Source: Piezodorus guildinii
Taxonomy: Eukaryota; Arthropoda; Insecta; Hemiptera; Pentatomidae
Assembly (NCBI GenBank): GCA_023052935.1
Contig: CM041298.1
Coordinates: forward strand, 51,969,313 to 52,033,312
Length of the DNA stretch: 64,000 nt
Direction of reading: 5' to 3'
Below are positions 57,152-64,000 of this stretch, piece by piece. The stretch's first letter is position 1. Every line of letters begins with the position of its first letter. A program made the position numbers and the translations under genes. The notes under the pieces were generated by a model. It ran no database searches. It saw only the letters and a list, made by a program, of their open reading frames with translations, and was not told where the DNA came from.

Positions 57152-57958
57152 ACTTCCGACATCCTCCCCATCTCAGCGGGTCTTCCTCAAGGCTCTTGCC
57201 TATCTCCAATCCTATTTAATTTATTCATTTCTGACTTACCAGCCCATCCATTCGTGACGAAGTCATTATACGCTGATGATACAGCATTGTATACCTCATC
57301 ATATCGCATCGATACAATAGTGAATCGCCTTCAACAATATTTTAAAAAATTTCACAAATATTGCATAAAATGGAAATTGAAAATTAATCCCACCAAATCC
57401 GAAGCAATTCTTTTCACTAAACGTCGCCCACAAATCAACCACCAAATCAAGATAAATTCAGCTCTCATCCCTTGGTCAAAATCCGTACAGTACCTAGGCA
57501 TAACATTAGACAAATCTCTTACATTCACAGACCATATCAATAGAAAAATCGATAAAGCCAAAAAATTAATATTTAAAATGTTCCCATACTTCAACAAAAA
57601 ATCCCATTTGAGCTCTCATAACAAATTAATAATATACAAATCAGTTATTCGCCCGTTAATCACATACGCCTCGCCAGTCTGGAGCTCAACCTGCTTGACT
57701 AACTACCAAAAACTTGAAAGAATTCAAAATCTATCAATGCGGATAATTAACAACTACCCCCGCTACACTAAAATATCATCTATGCTCCAGGACTTACAGC
57801 TTCCAACAATTAAACATTTTTTCCATACTCAAACAGCTTCTTACTTCAGTAAAACACCAGTCTCCAAAAATCCTTTAATAAAGGAAATCGGTAACTATAA
57901 TAAAGCATCTCTAAAACGCTACACTCATAAAAGAACTAAACATGTGTTGCTAACTTAA
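57152..57958 (+). pseudogene. Reverse transcriptase C-terminal half (jockey-like ORF2)
   Basis: An uninterrupted frame runs from the truncation point to a natural stop (57956-57958), about 268 codons. It starts with SDILPISAGLPQGSCLSP (RT block before the catalytic loop), then YADDTALY (YADD at 57269-57280, with both catalytic Asp), VQYLGITLDKSLTF, YKSVIRPLITYASPVW and a LERIQNLSMRIINN thumb region. Domain order and motifs match ORF2 of the intact element, but identity is low, so it belongs to another lineage. The first half of the RT, the endonuclease and ORF1 are absent, and no proper start codon is present. The lack of stops suggests a young insertion. Confidence 0.88.
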
Positions 57959-58230
57959 ACTAGTTTATCTTAATTTCTAATTTTATATTATCAATTGTGT
58001 TATCTGTTTTGTTTTTTTTTTTGTTTTTTTTATATGTAGGTTTTTTATTTAGTTTTTCCTACTACCATAGTTAATATCAATTTAATTTTACCACTAATTA
58101 TAGATTAGATAATTAGATTATAACTACCAAATGAACCAAACATTTGATGATTGTAAGGATGTCACATCCGAAATCATTTATAAATTTTTTGTCAATATGT
58201 AAAAATGTAAATAAAGTTTATTTTATTTTC
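57152..58230 (+). mobile_element. 5'-truncated jockey-like LINE inserted in family A
   Basis: The insertion begins in the middle of the RT domain and runs through the natural ORF2 stop, a T-rich 3'UTR of about 270 bp with AATAAA near 58211, and ends in TTTATTTTATTTTC. Family A sequence flanks both sides, which fixes the limits to within a few bases. Confidence 0.85.
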
Positions 58231-58375
58231 TGTATTTAATAATTTCTATTGTTCGATTATTTAATCTAAAATATATTTTTCCATGAAAACTCGATGTAAT
58301 CTTTTAACATTTTTTCTACTCTAACTTTAATTAAAAGTCGTTAAATTAAAATTAACAACGGATGTAAATGAAAGC
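58231..58375 (+). repeat. Family A repeat, copy A3b, right part
   Basis: TCTACTCTAACTTTAATTAA then AACAACGGATGTAAATGAAAGCCG correspond to ATCTCTAACTGTATTTGAAA and the GAGGTAAGTGAAAGTCG right end in A2. It completes the copy interrupted at 57151. Confidence 0.65.
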
Positions 58376-59750
58376 CGTTACCGGATTAATAGTCATGATC
58401 TCTGTATATTTCCCACAATATTTTGGTATATTATATTCAATAATGATTTTTTTTTAATAATTGAAAACATTTAATTTAATGAAAATTGTTTTAAATTCTT
58501 AATATATTAGGTATGTATTTTTTTTTCCACCTGGCATATCGCCTTAACCTTCTTCGAAAATATATTCAGACATTTTATAGTTAAACATACGTACCGTAAT
58601 GAAAGGTATTTATCAAATTAGGACTTATTAAAAATTAAATATTATATTCTGAAAAGATAATTTTGATTTATTGTTTAGAAACATTTCATACAGCTTTTCA
58701 GCAGCTTTATATTTTAAAATTAATATGTTCTTTAAATGCAAAGCTTCAGTTTTATTGATTTAGGCTATGGTCAGATTTTTATGATTATTAAACAGTACAT
58801 ATATATTTTTTTTTAATTTAAATTTATTATTTTTATTCATTGTCTTCGTATCTATCTATGTTTAAATATTTATTTTAATATTATGAATCTATTTCTTTTT
58901 CATACATAAAGGGGATACGTAAAATATACTCTAAACCTGAGGCTATTATTGGGAGACAATTAAATAAACAATACATCAAATGATAATAATATCGAACATG
59001 AAAACTTTTTTTTCTAATAAATATTTATTGTATTTTTTAGTCATTATTATTATTATTATTAATTTTTTAATTATTATTATTATTGTTTCTTGGGTAATCA
59101 GAGATGAGGTTAAGTATAAGACAGACAGTCGGACAGACTAGTGTAATGAGACAAGCTACCGTTTGGTCTAGAACAGACTATAATGAGCATGCGTCCTCCC
59201 CTCCCTAGTATTTTTTACAGTTTATTGATTTTCTTTTTATTTCACTCTCTCAGCCGGACTTGCATCTTTAATACCTGCACTGCGATGCAGGCGTCTGCAT
59301 CTTTAGCCAATCTTATAAATATTATTAACAGCCGAATAAATAATATAATATATTTCATAATACCAGTTCATACTGAGAACCTGAGGTCGTTCAAGGGATT
59401 TTTTTTTTCTTCTTATTCATTTTATCTAATTAATTTCATTCAATAAGCAAGCCTATCATCCCCTATAAATAATTCAAAGAATTGCTTAATCCTGTATCCT
59501 CTCTTGAGTGCATCAGAGCAAAACTGCATAAAGAACAGGATCTGAAAAAAAATAAAGAAAAAACATGCAATCTACAACATATCCTTTTGTGGGAAATGTT
59601 ACATTACGCGACTTTTGGACCATGAATGAAATAAAAAAAATAATTAATTCGTTTTATTTGAAATAACATCAAAATGTTTTCAGGAATTAATAAAGATCCC
59701 GTAAAACATACTTTTTACTTTAATTACTTTTTTTACTCCCAATTGACGTA
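58376..59750. other. AT-rich spacer, no gene seen
   Basis: 59100-59300 is slightly more mixed. (ATT)n-like stretches near 59045-59085. Nothing recognised. Confidence 0.5.
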
Positions 59751-59754
59751 AATT
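59751..59754. repeat. AATT target-site copy, left
   Basis: Matches AATT at 60139-60142 on the other side of the small inverted-repeat element. Confidence 0.75.
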
Positions 59755-60138
59755 GAGACGTTGATTTCCAAAAAGTTACTAAAGGACATTTTTTACAAAA
59801 TTGATTTTTTTACATATTTGTATTCTCATCAATTAGTTATATCTAAAACTCCTATTTGATTTTATCTAATGAACATCCTAGCCCTTTATAAATGCAATTT
59901 AGAAATATAATTATTTTCTAAAGGAAATAATTACACATTTAATTTCGTTCCAAATTATACCAAAACATCTTATTTCATATCTTTAATATGATGTTATTAA
60001 TATACTAAAAAAACAATTCTTGATTTTAATGCGAAAAGAATCAAATTAGCTAATTTAATAATATAATAATTAATGATTTTCGCGCCTCCTGTAAAATTTC
60101 CTAGAATGGACATAGTACCTTTTGGAAATCAACGTCTC
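59755..60138. mobile_element. 384-bp inverted-repeat element (MITE) of the AATT family
   Basis: Ends with GAGACGTTGATTTCCAAAAA on the left and the complement of GAGACGTTGATTTCCAAAAG on the right, flanked by AATT on both sides. The left arm shares ACTAAAGGACATTTTTT and ACATATTTGTATTCT with the 1.33-kb element at 26458. The right arm shares TTGATTTTAAT, AAAGAATCA and CCTGTAAAATT. The core with the iterated motif is largely gone, so it looks like a deletion derivative. It is non-coding. Confidence 0.88.
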
Positions 60139-60142
60139 AATT
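60139..60142. repeat. AATT target-site copy, right
   Basis: Second copy of AATT at the right end of the small element. Confidence 0.75.
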
Positions 60143-61290
60143 GTCTCCTAACATATCTGTATAATATATTTTATAGATTCCACGTTCTTTGATACTGCAA
60201 GAAATATTCAATCTATTTTTAGTTATTATTAAGTTTATTAACTAATACAAGTAAGTATGCATGATAATATGTAGTATATACTTGAAATAAATATGTAGAG
60301 GAACTATCCATTGGTAGATCTTATATTCTTGAAGAACCCCTACCCTATATTCAAAATGATTATTACAAATGTCCGTCTACAAATTCATTCATCTATTCTT
60401 TGAACCATGCCTTCTATCTCAATGATACAAATTAATATACACATTCACGACCTCATCGCAATGAATGCTGGTATAAAAGCTAAAAGCTGGCGTATTTATA
60501 CTTTTTTTTAAGAGTGGGACTGATTGAAATAAGTATTGATTTTCAAAATACTATAAACTATGCATTGGAACCTTCTTTCTCATGAAAAATTCATAATATT
60601 TTGAAAATAATTTCTTGACCGCCACAAGAACAATCCTTCCTTGAATCTAAGGAGTCAACTATTAAATGTTTTTAGCTTCAATTTTAAAGACATCGTTACA
60701 ATATTTTAATAAATTAATGACTAACTTCGACCTGTTAATTTTGTTTTCTGACATACGATTTCATTTAATTTGTTAATATTTATTGCTTGGTGTATGTTTA
60801 TTATTGTTTTTCCATTTTTATAAAACATTTCTTAGTAAATAAGTAATTAAATATAATATGATAAATTTTAATAATTTATTGCTTCTTTCTTAAGAGCTAT
60901 ATTTAGGCTTCTCTAGATATTTATATGCAGTCATTATTATTATTAAGATTAAATTTTATTATTTATTAACAATAAATAAATAATTAATCGAGATCTCATT
61001 TTCATTTATGTCGTTCTTTTGATGTCAATATAAAATTGATAATACAAAATTGAAGTCATATATGCCTTTGGACGAAGTTGAAAATGGTCCTCCATGGAGT
61101 AAAGTTACTTTTTTAAAAATAATTATAGATTCTATAATTGCTTCTGCTATTTTTTTGAAGCTGTCTGTCTCCACCTTTGAAATATATATATATTTTTTAG
61201 CCCGGAACTATACGGCCTTGAATTAATTCTTAACATTTCCGGTCTGGTTACTAAAAAAACAAACAAAAAAATCAAAATAACCGTAAAAAC
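60143..61290. other. AT-rich spacer, no gene seen
   Basis: Nothing recognised. Confidence 0.5.
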
Positions 61291-61854
61291 GGAACCGGAT
61301 TGTGTAATATGGAGGTGGATATAGTTGGTGAAGCGGCGACCTTGTGATGCTGGGGCCGGTGGGGTGTTGAGCCTGCAGCTCCCCACAACCTGTGTCAATA
61401 CACCCCCACATCTCGTGGGAACCTTCCACCCTAACCAACCTGCCCAAGGACGTTCCTGCAGCTATTTAAATATCAAAACATCTCCACCTTCCAACGTCTA
61501 GATCTAGTTCTATTGTAGGAGTGTGTGGGAGTTAGTGACCAACGGATCTAGGCTGAGCCAACCGATCCATGGCGGTTACTAGTCGGGCTACTTGCTCTAA
61601 GGGCCGGTTTGTAATGGAAAAAAAAATTCTGCCATATCCAAACGGCCTTCTGAGTCCAACTGAAGGTCGTCTGGGAAGGGTGGGTCACAAGGATCAATGC
61701 TATGATCCATCCTATACATTCCATATATAAATGTTGATGATAATGGACATCAAAAGTTGAGCGTTGTGAAATTCGAGAGGAAATAGTCCGGATGGCGGTG
61801 AAAGTAAAAAAAAACGATGAAACAGCATAAACTATTAATTTTTTTTTTCCAACG
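61291..61854. other. GC-richer island, content unidentified
   Basis: 61310-61760 is the most balanced sequence in the last 10 kb. Minus-strand frames of 74 and 83 codons overlap out of register, so they do not support one gene. It may belong to an unrecognised retroelement whose end carries the stem-loop at 61850-61893. Confidence 0.4.
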
Positions 61855-61893
61855 TTTCAACCCACACTGTAGGTCATCATCAGGGCTCCTTAA
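61850..61893 (-). other. Second hammerhead-like string
   Basis: The minus strand reads CCCTGATGATGACC, a short loop, GGGTTGAAACGTTGG. CTGATGA and GAAAC are in the order of a hammerhead core, but stem II is only about five pairs with weak closing pairs. It resembles, without matching, the motif at 43493. Confidence 0.4.
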
Positions 61894-61984
61894 TGTAATG
61901 CGACAGGGAAAAAATTCAGTTTAAATGTAAACGGTTAAGGACAAAATTAGTCGTTCGATAAATCTGTACCAAATTAATTTTCAT

Positions 61985-62270
61985 ATATGAAAGAGGCCTG
62001 TACCAGATACTCCTTTCATGAAAATCTCCACTCCCACTCTAAACCACTAGTTTCAATCCTTGCTTCCACTTCAATTCCTCACAATCCGCCGAGGCTCTGA
62101 AAAGAAGATGGCCTCGAGACCTTCTTGTGTAGATTCACTACTAGAGTGCTGCCAATGGACAGTTTCTCTTCATGTTTTTTTTTTTTCATGTGTATTATCA
62201 TTGTAGTATATTTACTTGATGTATGAACATACAGTTGTAAATTTCAATAAATGAATTTAAAAAAAAAAAA
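61985..62270 (+). pseudogene. Jockey-like J2 LINE 3' relic with A-rich tail
   Basis: The frame reads SFHENLHSHSKPLVSILAST, then SIPHNPPRL, and is shifted just before the KRRWP-like end (GAAAAGAAGATGGCCTCGAG). The 3'UTR shares GCTGCCAATGG, ACTTGATGTATGAACATACA and TTGTAAATTTCAATAAAT with 13812-13935 and ends in an A run at 62256-62270. It is the only J2 copy here with a clear poly(A) end. Confidence 0.8.
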
Positions 62271-62286
62271 ATATATATATATATAT
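62264..62286. repeat. A-run and (AT)n at the end of the J2 relic
   Basis: The A tail runs into about ten AT units. Confidence 0.85.
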
Positions 62287-62289
62287 GAA

Positions 62290-63075
62290 AGAATGAAAGA
62301 AAGAAAAGTAAATATTATTGTGGGACCTTCTGTTCCCAAGAATAACAATAAAGCACAAAAACTGAGTCTTGTGTCTGGCATAAAAATAAAAACATTACAA
62401 AAACAAACTTAAGGGTATATATTATTTATAAAAGTAGTAAATGCGATTACTTGAAAGACATATAACTACTGCTTGCATTATTTATAAAGTAGTTAATACA
62501 ACGACAATAGTACATTCATGTATGACTATATAATACTAAATACATGTCCATGCAGAGATACGATAATTGTACCTCACACTAACATAATAAAATCATAGAA
62601 AGAAAAAAAAAAAGGAAAGAAATGAAAGTTTTTATTAACATATTTGTAGTGAAATATGACTATTATTCTTAATGTTGTATAAAATTATTCGGAAGATTGA
62701 TTACTGAGGAGATGGTGGAATAATTTGTTTTTAAATGAGATGAAAGATGCTTTGCGTATAGAGATAGGTATGGAATTCCAGAAGTAAGCGGCACACTAAC
62801 TAAAGGATTTTTTAAAGGATGACTTACGATGAGAAGGAAAATAGAGGTTAGTGGGCTGGGATCTTTGTGTTAAACGAATGTATCGATGAACAAGGGATGA
62901 GTAGGTCAAGAATGTAGGATGGACTTGGGGTATTTCAAGTGCGGAATAGGAATACTCCCAGGAAACACTGTCGGCAAGAAACTGGATTGAGCTAAATAAT
63001 ATAATCAATAATAGGCTTAGCGAACCCGAAGGTTCGATGCCGATACCACAAATTCCGCTACACAGACTCGTCATA
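62290..63075 (-). pseudogene. LINE 3' end: ORF2 C-terminus and 3'UTR (minus strand)
   Basis: On the minus strand an open stretch (63074 down to 62796) includes HPTFLTYSSLVHRYIRLTQR, SQPTNLYFPSHRKSSFKKS and then, after a stop, FWNSIPISIRKASF and FKNKLFHHLLSNQ. The SH.Y..R..R......FFP....WNSLP......S...FK..L layout is the common tail of CR1/L2-type and some jockey-group LINEs. The 3'UTR follows from about 62690 down to 62290 and ends in a CTTT-rich tail. A related, older copy lies at 9690-10215, and a 3'UTR piece at 42240. At least one stop makes it inactive. Confidence 0.7.
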
Positions 63076-63480
63076 ATATATATAGGAAGTATATTTAAAT
63101 AGGTACTTGGTTTGTGATTAAAGATGAATGTGATGCCCCTTTTTTGTCGTTTTTTGAGAGACTGACTTCTTAACTAAAGACGAAAAATAAAATGCTTATT
63201 AAAGTCTGCATTGTTTTTTTATTTTTATTTCTGAATATCCCGAAGCATCATTGATGTCAATTTATTACTTTATATCTTGTAGGGGTACCCTGTAATAGTT
63301 TTCATAGTTAACATTTCTTCAAATGTCAGCGTTAATCCATTTTCCTCAGTTTATTAAAATCGAATTCACTCTATTAAAAAAAAATCACTGTATGTTATGT
63401 ATTGTCACATATTTATATACCTTCTATATTTATTTTTACTTATGTACATAAGTAAAATATAAAAAAGTGATAACGATAAT
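63076..63480. other. AT-rich spacer, no gene seen
   Basis: Nothing recognised. Confidence 0.5.
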
Positions 63481-64000
63481 AAAGAAGGTCTGTAGCAACT
63501 CAGCAAAATAATACTGCCAGTTGCCCATCAATGACAGGTTTCTGCTACGAGAGTAACTGGATTAACAATTGTCATTGCTAAAGACGCACACAAGGAAGAG
63601 TTTCATACACAAAGGCAACAAAGGAAATTACTCGCAAAGTGACCCTTTTTTCTCGAGCACGACCAGACAAGAATGATTTCCGCGGAGAACTTGTACGTTC
63701 GGTCCGGGACTTGTACCACCTGAGGCACAACAGTACACTGGGAAATTACTTGGCAATTTTAAAGATGACGGAACGATGGAACGTGCGAGGAAAACGCTGA
63801 AGAAAGGAGCGTTCTAATAAGCGAGGCGAAGAAGAAAATGTTAGCAGGAGTCTGCGATAGCTACGTGACGCTGGGGTTGCTGAAATGGGAACTCCCGGGT
63901 TCGAGCCCTTCCTCGGCAACGCAGATTCTGGAGTATGGGGTCTCTCAACCACGTGGGCTTGATCTTCCAGGTGTTGCTAATTAATGGTCCGAAGAAAAAT
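63481..64000. other. GC-richer terminal segment with a tRNA-like box B
   Basis: GATAGCTACGTGACGCTGGG and, about 20 bp on, CCGGGTTCGAGCCCTTCC (around 63895-63912) resemble a tRNA-derived SINE head on the plus strand. The window ends before a body or tail can be confirmed. The rest of the segment is unidentified. Confidence 0.4.

Overview
This is a 64-kb piece of an AT-rich eukaryotic genome that looks almost entirely non-genic and repeat-derived. The kinds of mobile DNA present (a jockey-clade LINE with a three-knuckle Gag, an RTE-like LINE, a mariner relic, several tRNA-headed SINEs, long AT/GT microsatellites) point to an arthropod, probably an insect. I cannot name the species. I found no convincing host protein-coding gene, no genuine tRNA or rRNA gene and no bacterial-style feature.

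Layout. 1-2025: AT-rich spacer. 2038-6862: a complete, apparently intact jockey-type retrotransposon with a perfect 12-bp target-site duplication, a 5'UTR that opens with an NRF-1-like palindrome, ORF1 (Gag-like) and ORF2 (endonuclease + reverse transcriptase) joined as TAAATG, a 3'UTR stem-loop and an A-rich tail. 6875-13484: spacer with a microsatellite, a decayed minus-strand LINE end (about 9690-10215), a jockey-like 3' relic and a SINE. 13485-20200: another jockey-like 3' relic, SINEs of two families, one copy of a 0.8-0.9-kb repeat I call family A, and a TSD-flanked LINE 3' end with a zinc-finger-like tail (19707-20173). 20200-26450: spacer, GC-richer islands, a SINE and a family A relic. 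26458-27786: a 1.3-kb element with 26-bp terminal inverted repeats and an iterated internal motif, inserted into a jockey-like relic at AATT. 28000-39530: SINEs of three families, family A copy A2 carrying a TG microsatellite, a mariner relic and a TSD-flanked RTE-like fragment (36848-37427). 39530-55980: mostly AT-rich spacer, plus an inverted family A copy, SINEs, an inverted-repeat hairpin with a hammerhead-like core, a 329-bp tandem duplication (49684-50315) and an RTE-like relic. 55981-58375: nested repeats, in which a 5'-truncated LINE is inserted inside a family A copy. 59755-60138: a 384-bp deletion derivative of the AATT element. 61985-63075: a jockey-like 3' relic facing a minus-strand LINE 3' end. 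63480-64000: GC-richer sequence with a tRNA-like box B.

How the parts relate. The only module that looks able to work is the 2038-6862 retrotransposon: ORF1 should coat its RNA, ORF2 should nick target DNA and prime reverse transcription, and the 3' end is the likely RT recognition region. The SINEs, the AATT elements and family A encode nothing visible and would depend on enzymes from elsewhere. Nesting gives relative ages: jockey-like relics are older than the AATT element, and family A is older than the LINE inserted in it. All family, boundary and TSD calls were made by eye; no database search was possible.
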